From: Actinomycetes bacterium
GTDB lineage: Bacteria > Actinomycetota > Aquicultoria > CAJVYJ01 > JAUVQD01
DNA: 5,035 bases
Reading direction: 5' to 3'
NCBI GenBank assembly: GCA_030605305.1
Contig: JAUWIO010000086.1
Span: forward strand, 1-5,035
The translations under genes and the position numbers were made by a program. Every line of letters begins with the position of its first letter. The stretch's first letter is position 1. The notes under the pieces were generated by a model that was given only the letters and a program-made list of their open reading frames with translations, did not search any database and had not been told where the DNA came from. Below, piece after piece: positions 1 through 5,035 of this stretch.

Positions 1-371
1 GCGAAGCCGAGCGTATCGCCGCCGCCGCAACTAGCATCGACGGGGGCGCGCTTTATACAGGGCGTTTAGAAGGAGCAGACGTGGACGGCCTAAGGTCGCT
101 GGCGGATAGATTGCGGGCTCGGACGGCAAAAGCCGCTGTGGTCGTCGCCTCTGTCAGCGGCGGCAAAGTTTTGCTGCTGGTGGCCGCGTCGCCCGAATTG
201 GTCGATGCTGGTTTCAGTTCCGTGGCTTTGGTCAAGGAAGTGGCCCCCCTGATAGGCGGCGGCGGCGGCGGCCGTCCCGACCTCGCGCAGGCCGGCGGCA
301 AGGACCCGGCCAAGCTCCCCGAGGTCTTTGCCGGCGCTAAATCTTTCCTGGGGCGTCAATCCCTCTCTTGA
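1..371 (+). CDS. alaS: Alanyl-tRNA synthetase, C-terminal fragment (5' end outside window)
   Basis: This is the last 122 codons of alanyl-tRNA synthetase, read in the frame of base 3 and ending at TGA 369-371; the catalytic and editing domains lie upstream of the window. AlaRS charges tRNA-Ala with alanine in the cytoplasm. The visible part is the C-terminal C-Ala/DHHA1-type domain, which in the family helps bind tRNA. Evidence is the segment GRLEGADVDGLRSLADRLR, then a beta-rich stretch (AAVVVASVSGGKVLLLVAAS), then the hallmark glycine-rich motif followed by RPDLAQAGGKDP and a final short helix. The usual GGKGGG form of the motif is here six glycines in a row, encoded by six consecutive GGC codons at 255-272. 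The in-frame GTG at 81 is an internal valine and not a start, because the homology continues upstream to the window edge. The gene is followed after 19 bases by ruvX, a common alaS neighbour. Confidence 0.95.
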   Translation, partial: EAERIAAAATSIDGGALYTGRLEGADVDGLRSLADRLRARTAKAAVVVASVSGGKVLLLVAASPELVDAGFSSVALVKEVAPLIGGGGGGRPDLAQAGGKDPAKLPEVFAGAKSFLGRQSLS

Positions 372-377
372 TTTACC

Positions 378-381
378 GGAG
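378..381 (+). promoter_or_regulatory. Ribosome binding site of ruvX
   Basis: GGAG lies 9 bases before ATG 391. It decides the ruvX start: the same frame is open further upstream (an earlier ATG is at 328), but that start would lie inside alaS and would add 21 residues absent from the family. Confidence 0.6.
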
Positions 382-390
382 CCTAGTTTC

Positions 391-828
391 ATGAATGGCC
401 AAGCCCGCATCTTCGCGATCGATTATGGCGAACGCCGTCTCGGCATCGCGATCAGCGATCCATCGCGGCGGGTTGCCCAACCGTTGACGGTCATGGAGCG
501 AAGCGATGACAGGCAAGCGGTAGATTCGATCCTGGATATGCTGGATGACTACGATGTCTCGCGGATCATCGTGGGCGATCCCCGGTCCCTTTCAGGGCAA
601 CGCGGTGTCCAGGCGATCAAGGTCAATAGATTTGTGACCGCGTTACGCGAGGCTTGCGAGGTCCCGGTTGAAACATACGACGAGCGCCTCAGCACAAAAG
701 AAGCCAAGGCCGATTTGGCGGCTGCCGGAGTCACCGGACGCCGGGCCAAAGGTCTTGTCGATAAAGTGGCCGCTTCACTCTTTCTCCAGAGCTACCTGGA
801 CCGAGAGGCCGGGAGGGCCGACCGATAG
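391..828 (+). CDS. ruvX: RuvX/YqgF family Holliday-junction resolvase-like protein
   Basis: A 145-residue cytoplasmic protein of the YqgF/RuvX family (RNase H-like fold), close to the E. coli YqgF length of about 138. Family members are implicated in Holliday-junction resolution and in 16S rRNA 5'-end maturation; which role applies here cannot be read from sequence. The family motifs occur in order: an N-terminal IDYGERRLGIA with Asp11; RIIVGDPRSLSGQRGVQA at about 58-75, which matches the usual VVGLP...G..G.QA except for Asp in place of Leu; YDERLST at 96-102, with Glu98; and GLVDKVAASLFLQSYLD at 121-137, with Asp124. Asp11, Glu98 and Asp124 are the expected acidic active-site residues. ATG 391 was chosen for its Shine-Dalgarno sequence and for family length. 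The gene follows alaS by 19 bases, and its TAG stop appears to overlap the start of mltG, so the three genes are probably co-transcribed. Confidence 0.95.
   Translation: MNGQARIFAIDYGERRLGIAISDPSRRVAQPLTVMERSDDRQAVDSILDMLDDYDVSRIIVGDPRSLSGQRGVQAIKVNRFVTALREACEVPVETYDERLSTKEAKADLAAAGVTGRRAKGLVDKVAASLFLQSYLDREAGRADR
811..816 (+). promoter_or_regulatory. Probable ribosome binding site of mltG
   Basis: GGGAGG inside the ruvX 3' end is the strongest Shine-Dalgarno-like sequence near the ruvX-mltG junction. It lies 8 bases before ATA 825, which is in the mltG frame. No comparable sequence precedes the only canonical start, TTG 897. The site also encodes part of RuvX, so coincidence is possible. 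Confidence 0.4.
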
Positions 829-1886
829 GCCGCCATTCAGAAAAGCTCCAAAAGAAAGGCGCCAAGAGGGGTTGGCTCCGTTCACTCGGCGCGCAATTGG
901 CCCTTTGGCTCGTTCTGACGATGGTCGTCGGCGGGATCGCCTACTTCGTCTTCCTTCAGTCGACTCCCGAGGTCAAAGAGGTGGACATCACGGTGGCGAG
1001 CGGCATGAATACCGCTGACATCGCCGACCTTCTCGTTGAGAAGGAGGTCATCTCCAACGCTTATACTTTTCGCGCTTATGCCTCGTTCACGCAGACGGAG
1101 GGGCGTCTGCAACCCGGCGACTATCGCTTTAGCACAGATCTGACCTATGAGGAGATATTGGAGGAGCTGACCAAGGTCCCGGAGAAGGAATATGTGAGAG
1201 TCGTCATCCCCGAAGGTTTCACCGTTACGCAGATCGCCGAGCGCTTAGCAAAGAAGACCGAACGCCCGAGCACCGACTTTTTGGATTTCATGCGCGGGCA
1301 GGGGCTTGAAAAGGTCCGTCCGTCGGCGCTCCCGTCCTCTTTGGGCACGATAGAAGGGTACTTGTTCCCCAAAACATATAATTTTGAGAAGGAGACGCAC
1401 CCGCGTGATATCGTGGCGCGGTTGATCGAGCAGTACCGCCGGGAGACCGGCGATCTCGATTGGACCTTAGCGCAGACACGGGAGCTGACCGTGCACGAGA
1501 TCATGACGATAGCGTCATTGGTCGAGCGGGAGGCCCGCATCCCGGAAGAGCGCCCGCTCATGGCCGCGGTCATTTACAATCGTCTCGATATCGGCATGCC
1601 TTTGCAGATCGACGCGACCGTTCAGTACGCTCTGCCGCAACGAAAAGAAGCCCTGACGAATCAGGACTTAAAGTATGCCTCGCCATACAACACTTACCAG
1701 CATACCGGCTTGCCCCCTGGGCCGATCGCGAATCCGGGACTTTCGTCGATCAAGGCCACGTTGGAGCCGGCCGAGGTCGACTATATTTATTACGTGCTGA
1801 CTTCGCCCGATGGGCAACACACTTTTACCAACAACTATAATGATTTTCTGGCCGCTAAGCGCCGCATGCCTCAGTCCGGGCAGTGA
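825..1886 (+). CDS. mltG: Endolytic murein transglycosylase MltG (YceG-like), start uncertain
   Basis: MltG is a membrane-anchored lytic transglycosylase that cuts nascent peptidoglycan strands and so sets glycan length. From 825 it has 353 residues: a basic cytoplasmic stretch (KKGAKRGWLR, about 10-19), one membrane segment (about 25-44), a LysM-like region (VDITVASGMNTADIADLL) and a second similar one (VIPEGFTVTQIAERLA), then the YceG catalytic domain. Family signatures are EGYLFPKTYNF, ASLVEREA containing the catalytic glutamate (probably Glu234, codon 1524-1526), AAVIYNRL, GMPLQIDATVQYA, GLPPGPIANPG and a C-terminal DYIYYVLTSPDGQHTF. Start: the frame is open back to TAA 762 but has no ATG, GTG or TTG before TTG 897, which falls at the edge of the membrane segment, removes the basic anchor and lacks a Shine-Dalgarno. 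ATA 825, overlapping the ruvX stop as ATAG behind GGGAGG, fits better but is non-canonical. If it is not used, the gene is 897-1886 (329 residues). Identity is sure; only the start is open. Confidence 0.93.
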   Translation: MGRHSEKLQKKGAKRGWLRSLGAQLALWLVLTMVVGGIAYFVFLQSTPEVKEVDITVASGMNTADIADLLVEKEVISNAYTFRAYASFTQTEGRLQPGDYRFSTDLTYEEILEELTKVPEKEYVRVVIPEGFTVTQIAERLAKKTERPSTDFLDFMRGQGLEKVRPSALPSSLGTIEGYLFPKTYNFEKETHPRDIVARLIEQYRRETGDLDWTLAQTRELTVHEIMTIASLVEREARIPEERPLMAAVIYNRLDIGMPLQIDATVQYALPQRKEALTNQDLKYASPYNTYQHTGLPPGPIANPGLSSIKATLEPAEVDYIYYVLTSPDGQHTFTNNYNDFLAAKRRMPQSGQ

Positions 1887-1936
1887 CACCCGGCAGGAGT
1901 CGGCGGCAGCCTGTTCGTTCGGTGGCAATAAACTGC

Positions 1937-1942
1937 TAAAAT
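1937..1942 (+). promoter_or_regulatory. Possible -10 promoter element before yqeG
   Basis: TAAAAT, one mismatch from the sigma-A-type TATAAT, sits in a short AT-richer patch (1927-1942) in the longest non-coding gap of the window. The best-spaced -35 candidate (TTCGTT, 1914-1919, 17-base spacer) is poor. If real, transcription would begin near 1949, giving a leader for a yqeG start at 1977 or 2013. This is a weak call from motif and location only. Confidence 0.25.
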
Positions 1943-2012
1943 CGACCTGGTCGAAAGTGTGGATATGGAGAACATGATGGCGCAGACGAGGCTTGAAGGC
2001 GGACCTGATTCG

Positions 2013-2546
2013 ATGGGCGGCTTCTGGAGTGCTTTTCGCCCTGCCTATTTTGTTGACTCTGTTTATGACATAGACCCCGAATGGCTGCGGAAAAGGCGCC
2101 TGCGGGCATTGTTGGTCGACGTCGACAACACTATCATGCCACGTAACCAGAGTGCGCCCGGGACACAGCTAAAGGACTGGGCCGGCTCTTTGCGCGAGGC
2201 TGACGTCTCGCTTGTGGTCATCTCGAATAACTGGAGCTCCCGCATTAAGGTGATCGCCCACGAACTCGATCTTGAGGTTATCGCCCCGGCAGGAAAGCCT
2301 TTTCGGGCGGCTTTCACCAAGGGGCTAGACATGCTCGGGGTGCCCGCGGCTGAAACCGCGATAGTCGGCGACCAGGTTTTTACGGACGTTCTTGGAGGCA
2401 ATCGGGCCGGGCTGGCATCGGTGTTAGTGCCGCCCCTTGGCGCTGTCGATCTGGTCCATACTAGAGTCTTGCGGGTGCTGGAACGGGTTCTTCTTCGCCG
2501 TCTGGCCGGACAGGTCTTGCGGGACGGACGGTGGTCGGCGACATGA
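2013..2546 (+). CDS. yqeG: YqeG-family HAD phosphatase (subfamily IIIA)
   Basis: A cytoplasmic HAD-superfamily phosphatase of the YqeG family, which is related to the yeast mitochondrial phosphatidylglycerophosphate phosphatase Gep4. A role in making phosphatidylglycerol is therefore possible but unproven; the bacterial substrate is not settled by sequence. All four HAD motifs are present (177-residue numbering): LLVDVDNT with nucleophile Asp36, Asp38 and Thr40; VISNN with Ser71; AGKPF with Lys95; and AIVGDQVFTDVLGG with Asp120 and Asp125. The N-terminal FVDSVYDIDPEWL and C-terminal HTRVLRVLERVLLRR are typical of YqeG. Start: ATG 2013 gives the usual family length (B. subtilis about 172) and has AAGGCGG upstream. 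GTG 1959 and ATGs at 1965, 1974 and 1977 are in frame, and 1977 has GGAG 6 bases before it, so up to 18 extra residues are possible. The stop overlaps the acyP start as ATGA. In Bacillus yqeG also lies close to aroE. Confidence 0.9.
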   Translation: MGGFWSAFRPAYFVDSVYDIDPEWLRKRRLRALLVDVDNTIMPRNQSAPGTQLKDWAGSLREADVSLVVISNNWSSRIKVIAHELDLEVIAPAGKPFRAAFTKGLDMLGVPAAETAIVGDQVFTDVLGGNRAGLASVLVPPLGAVDLVHTRVLRVLERVLLRRLAGQVLRDGRWSAT

Positions 2547-2812
2547 CGACTCGTGTGGTCAGAGTAGAGGGGCGCGTTCAAAGAGTGGGTTTTCGCGACT
2601 TCACCTTGAGGGTGGCGCGAAGACTGAACGTCCAAGGCACCGCTCGAAACCTGGACGACGGGGCTGTCGAGATAATCGCCCAAGGGGAGCTCGAGTCAGT
2701 CGAAGCGCTGGTGGCCAAGGTACGTGTCGGCCCGCCGGCGGCGGACGTGACGTCTGTCATCGTCGAACCGGCTTTGGAAACGCAAAACTATAACTCATTC
2801 GAGGTTGGTTGA
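2543..2812 (+). CDS. acyP: Acylphosphatase
   Basis: A small cytoplasmic enzyme (89 residues, standard for the family) that hydrolyses acyl phosphates such as 1,3-bisphosphoglycerate, acetyl phosphate or carbamoyl phosphate; its physiological target is rarely known. The first signature, EGRVQRVGFRDF, holds catalytic Arg18 in the phosphate-binding loop. The second, GTARNLDDGAVEI, holds catalytic Asn36. A late GPPAADVTSVIVE and a final NYNSFEVG complete the ferredoxin-like fold. ATG 2543 is preferred because it overlaps the yqeG stop (ATGA), implying translational coupling, and because it gives the canonical length; an in-frame GTG at 2531 would add only four residues. No strong Shine-Dalgarno is visible, which fits coupling. 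The gene sits between yqeG and aroE, where Bacillus carries yqeH. No functional link to either neighbour can be read from the sequence. Confidence 0.93.
   Translation: MTTRVVRVEGRVQRVGFRDFTLRVARRLNVQGTARNLDDGAVEIIAQGELESVEALVAKVRVGPPAADVTSVIVEPALETQNYNSFEVG
2801..2804 (+). promoter_or_regulatory. Ribosome binding site of aroE
   Basis: GAGG, inside the last codons of acyP, lies 9 bases before GTG 2814. It favours GTG 2814 over the in-frame TTG 2805, which GAGG abuts directly and so could not serve. Confidence 0.55.
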
Positions 2813-2813
2813 G

Positions 2814-3653
2814 GTGCACGCTAACGGACAGACAGCTTTTGCGGGGATCATCGGCAGTCCGGTCGGCCATAGCCTCTCGCCTGTGTTTCAGAACGCGGCT
2901 TTTGAGGCTGTCGGCCTGAACTGGGTCTACCTGGCCTTTGATATCGCCCCCGGGGAGCTTCAGAAATCGATCGCCGGCCTTTCGGCCTGCGGTTGCCGCG
3001 GGCTAAATATCACCATGCCATATAAGAGGGACATTCTTCCGCTCCTCGACGATCTGGACGAGACGGCTTTGCGCGTCGACGCGGCCAATACGATCGAGTT
3101 TCGAAACGGCAAGCTGATCGGCCACAATACGGACGGTGCGGGGTTCATAAAAAGTTTGAGACAGGACGCTGCTTTCGACCCCGAGGGGAGCGATGCTTTG
3201 ATCATCGGGGCCGGTGGGGCGGCGCGGTCGATCTCGGTCGCCCTGGGGCAGGTAGGGGTGCGTTCTTTAAAAATATTAAACCGGGACACCGGAAAAGCCG
3301 AAAGACTAGTTAGGCTGATAGGTTCGTATTTTCCGGACTGCCTGGTCGAGGTCGCTGATTCCGGCGGCGTAGACCCGGCGGGATTCGATCTTCTGGTCAA
3401 TGCCACCTCGGTAGGAATGGAGAACAATCCAGGTCTGCCGCTGATGTTGGAGGCGCTGACACCCGCCCAGGTCGTCTACGATATTATCTACTGGCCTCTG
3501 GAGACCGAGTTCTTAAGAATCGCCGCTGAGAAGGGCGCGCAGACGATAAACGGGCTGCGGATGTTGTTGTTTCAGGGCGCGGAGTCCTTTTCGATCTGGA
3601 CCGGACTCGATGCTCCAGTGGAGCATATGGGCGCCGCCCTGAAAGAACGTTGA
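2814..3653 (+). CDS. aroE: Shikimate dehydrogenase (NADP+)
   Basis: AroE reduces 3-dehydroshikimate to shikimate with NADPH, the fourth step of the chorismate pathway to aromatic amino acids, in the cytoplasm. The 279 residues match family length. The N-terminal substrate domain shows GSPVGHSLSP (shikimate-binding Ser20 and Ser22), GLNITMPYK with catalytic Lys71, DAANTI with Asn92 (Ala where Gly is common), and GHNTDGAGF with catalytic Asp107. The Rossmann domain shows the glycine-rich loop IIGAGGAARSI (130-140), NRD at 156-158 in the NADP-phosphate recognition position, and NATSVGM at 196-202. The C-terminal INGLRMLLFQGAESFSIWTG is the typical family ending. GTG 2814 was chosen on its GAGG site and lies one base after the acyP stop, so aroE is probably translated as part of the yqeG-acyP-aroE transcript. 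No quinate-dehydrogenase-like feature is evident, and NADP-dependent AroE is the straightforward reading. Confidence 0.96.
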   Translation: MHANGQTAFAGIIGSPVGHSLSPVFQNAAFEAVGLNWVYLAFDIAPGELQKSIAGLSACGCRGLNITMPYKRDILPLLDDLDETALRVDAANTIEFRNGKLIGHNTDGAGFIKSLRQDAAFDPEGSDALIIGAGGAARSISVALGQVGVRSLKILNRDTGKAERLVRLIGSYFPDCLVEVADSGGVDPAGFDLLVNATSVGMENNPGLPLMLEALTPAQVVYDIIYWPLETEFLRIAAEKGAQTINGLRMLLFQGAESFSIWTGLDAPVEHMGAALKER

Positions 3654-3659
3654 TAGATG

Positions 3660-3664
3660 AAGGA
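3660..3664 (+). promoter_or_regulatory. Ribosome binding site of pilB
   Basis: AAGGA lies 8 bases before ATG 3673 in the 19-base gap after aroE. It fixes the pilB start; the closer ATG 3665 leads at once to ATA and is out of the pilB frame. Confidence 0.65.
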
Positions 3665-3672
3665 ATGATAGA

Positions 3673-5035
3673 ATGCCGCCGACAAGCAGCAGACTAGAAA
3701 GAATACTACTCGACTCTCAGCTCGTCACGGCTGAGCAGCTTGGCGAAGCCAAAGCGGCCGAGAACGGCAAGAGTGTATTCCAGGTCCTCGATGAGCTCGG
3801 ATATGTCACCGAGGAGGATATCGCTAAGACCGTGGCCGACACGCTCCGCCTGGAGCTGGTCGATCTCGGGGAAACGGACGTCGATCCAAATGCCGCCAAC
3901 GCTATCGATGAATCGATCTCCAAACGCTACAAACTCCTTCCGATCGCCATGGATGATGATGAGATGACTGTCGCCATGAGTGATCCGGCCAATATTTTCG
4001 CCATCGACGACCTGCGGATCATCACCGGCAGACAGATAAAACCGGTGGTGGCGACCGAAAGCGATGTCATCGTGGCTATCAAGAAATATTGCCGGGGCGA
4101 AGCGGATGTATCAGAGATGATGGATTCAGTCACCGACGATATGGAGGCCGAGCTCCTCCAGGGGTCGGATGATGAAGACGATGATGAGACCGTAGACACG
4201 GCCCCGATAGTCAAGCTCGTAAATCTCATTCTGACCGAGGGCGTGCGCAATGACGTCAGTGACATCCTGGTCGAGCCTCAAGATCAGGACCTTCGCACTC
4301 GTTTTAGGATAGACGGTGTGTTGCACGAGATGATGCGTTCACCCAAGAAGGTCCAGGGCGGCGTCATCTCCAGGATCAAGCTGTTGGCCGGCATGGATAT
4401 CGCTGAGCGCCGGGTCCCGCAGGACGGGCGCTTTGGCATCGTCGTCGACGGCACTCCGGTCGCTTTCCGGGTGGCGCCGCTACCGACCATCTATGGAGAA
4501 CAGGTCATTCTGCGTTTACTGCGCAAAGAAGCGGCCATGATGGACCTGAGCGACATGGGGTTCCTCGATGATTCTTTGGAGCGGCTGCGAACTTCGTACA
4601 TGAAGCCATACGGGGCTATTCTCGTCACGGGACCGACGGGAAGCGGTAAGACGACCACGCTATATGCGGCGCTAAACACGCTCAACACGTCCGAGAAGAA
4701 CATGATCACGGTCGAGGACCCGGTCGAGTATCGATTTGAAGGCATGAATCAGGTGCAGGTCAACCCCAGGGCTAATCTGACGTTCGCGGCGGCCTTGCGG
4801 TCCATTCTTCGCCAAGATCCGGACATCATCATGATCGGCGAGATCCGCGATAAAGAGACGGCCACGATCGCGATAGAGTCGGCGCTCACAGGACACTTGG
4901 TCCTATCTACCCTCCACACGAACGACGCTGGTTCGTCATTGACGCGTATAACAGAGATGGGGATCGAGCCATTCCTGGGCTCGTCCGCGGGCGATTGCAT
5001 CGTCGCCCAGCGCCTGGCCCGCCGCCTATGCCCGC
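3673..5035 (+). CDS. pilB: Type IV pilus assembly / type II secretion ATPase, PilB/GspE family (3' end outside window)
   Basis: A cytoplasmic hexameric ATPase that powers pilin polymerisation. 454 codons are visible and the frame runs open to the edge, so roughly the last 100 or so residues, including the usual zinc-binding cysteines after RRLCP, are missing or cut. Domains: an MshEN/GspE N-terminal domain (about 5-140, ending VAMSDPANIFAIDDL and a short helix); an acidic linker (about 152-175, with SDDEDDDE); the N2 domain with SDILVEP (196-202), RFRIDG (210-215), AGMDIAERRVPQDGRF and PLPTIYGEQ; then the RecA-like core. ATPase motifs are Walker A GPTGSGKTT (320-328), Asp box TVEDPVEY with Glu348 and Asp349, Walker B DPDIIMIGEIRD with Glu390, and His box TGHLVLSTLHTND with His408 and His415. 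The Walker B Glu and TLHTND favour PilB/GspE, as does the N-terminal domain; PilT retraction ATPases lack it. PilB is preferred over GspE on likely context, but the downstream genes that would decide are outside. Confidence 0.93.
   Translation, partial: MPPTSSRLERILLDSQLVTAEQLGEAKAAENGKSVFQVLDELGYVTEEDIAKTVADTLRLELVDLGETDVDPNAANAIDESISKRYKLLPIAMDDDEMTVAMSDPANIFAIDDLRIITGRQIKPVVATESDVIVAIKKYCRGEADVSEMMDSVTDDMEAELLQGSDDEDDDETVDTAPIVKLVNLILTEGVRNDVSDILVEPQDQDLRTRFRIDGVLHEMMRSPKKVQGGVISRIKLLAGMDIAERRVPQDGRFGIVVDGTPVAFRVAPLPTIYGEQVILRLLRKEAAMMDLSDMGFLDDSLERLRTSYMKPYGAILVTGPTGSGKTTTLYAALNTLNTSEKNMITVEDPVEYRFEGMNQVQVNPRANLTFAAALRSILRQDPDIIMIGEIRDKETATIAIESALTGHLVLSTLHTNDAGSSLTRITEMGIEPFLGSSAGDCIVAQRLARRLCP

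Noticed and set aside
668..1018. 116-codon plus-strand frame spanning the ruvX-mltG junction
   Set aside because: It overlaps two real genes in another frame and its product is an Arg/Pro-rich shadow without motifs.
1145..1573. 142-codon minus-strand open frame inside mltG, and similar ones inside aroE (2960-3427) and pilB (3927-4265, 4491-4745)
   Set aside because: All are antisense to well-supported genes, show low-complexity composition and have no convincing start context.
1876..1893. Short hairpin (CCGGG / CCCGG, 8-base loop) across the mltG stop codon as a terminator
   Set aside because: The stem has only five pairs and no T run follows; it is too weak to call an intrinsic terminator.
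2115..2126. Perfect 12-base palindrome GTCGACGTCGAC, a possible operator
   Set aside because: It encodes the Val-Asp-Val-Asp of the HAD catalytic motif, so the repeat of GTC GAC codons explains the symmetry.
2063..2683. 206-codon open frame on the minus strand
   Set aside because: It lies antisense to yqeG and acyP, which have full family motifs; its translation is rich in Arg, Ser and Thr with no recognisable domain, as expected of a shadow frame in GC-rich DNA.
3657..3668. Tiny open frame ATG AAG GAA TGA between aroE and pilB as a leader peptide
   Set aside because: Three codons that contain the pilB ribosome binding site itself; most simply a chance feature of the AAGGA sequence.
1..5035. 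Search for tRNA genes, CRISPR repeats, insertion-sequence ends, phage or defence genes
   Set aside because: Nearly all bases are accounted for by seven core genes; no repeated spacers, terminal inverted repeats, integrase or transposase motifs, or cloverleaf-like sequence were seen.

Overview
The window is a tightly packed, single-direction (+ strand) run of bacterial chromosomal core genes. In order they are: the 3' end of alaS (alanyl-tRNA synthetase), ruvX/yqgF (Holliday-junction resolvase-like protein), mltG (endolytic murein transglycosylase), a yqeG-family HAD phosphatase, an acylphosphatase (acyP), aroE (shikimate dehydrogenase), and the 5' part of a pilB/gspE-type ATPase that runs off the right edge. 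No RNA gene, mobile element, CRISPR array or intact terminator was seen. Base composition is moderately GC-rich by eye and uniform from gene to gene, with no island that looks transferred.

Organism: alaS-ruvX-mltG-aroE is a familiar gene order in Gram-positive-type bacteria, and yqeG close to aroE recalls Bacillus (where yqeH sits between them). Type IV pilus genes directly after aroE, together with the GC content, make me think of a deep-branching actinobacterial or related Firmicutes-like lineage. This is inference from gene order only and is not a firm placement.

Layout: 1-371 alaS tail; 391-828 ruvX; about 825-1886 mltG, probably overlapping the ruvX stop; about 126 bases (1887-2012) without a convincing gene but with a weak promoter-like patch and several possible yqeG starts; 2013-2546 yqeG; 2543-2812 acyP, overlapping yqeG by ATGA; 2814-3653 aroE, one base after acyP; 3673-5035 pilB, cut by the window edge. 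The junctions (19 nt, overlap, about 126 nt, overlap, 1 nt, 19 nt) suggest one or two operons, with 1887-2012 the only place where a new transcript could easily begin.

Functionally the genes cover translation (AlaRS), nucleic-acid processing (RuvX), cell-wall glycan strand cleavage (MltG), a phosphatase probably linked to lipid or ribosome biology (YqeG), acyl-phosphate hydrolysis (AcyP), aromatic amino-acid synthesis (AroE) and pilus assembly (PilB). They are co-located housekeeping genes and not one pathway. I found no previously undescribed system. The most interesting detail is that mltG has no ATG/GTG/TTG start upstream of its membrane anchor; the best-placed start is an AUA codon overlapping the ruvX stop behind a strong Shine-Dalgarno-like sequence.
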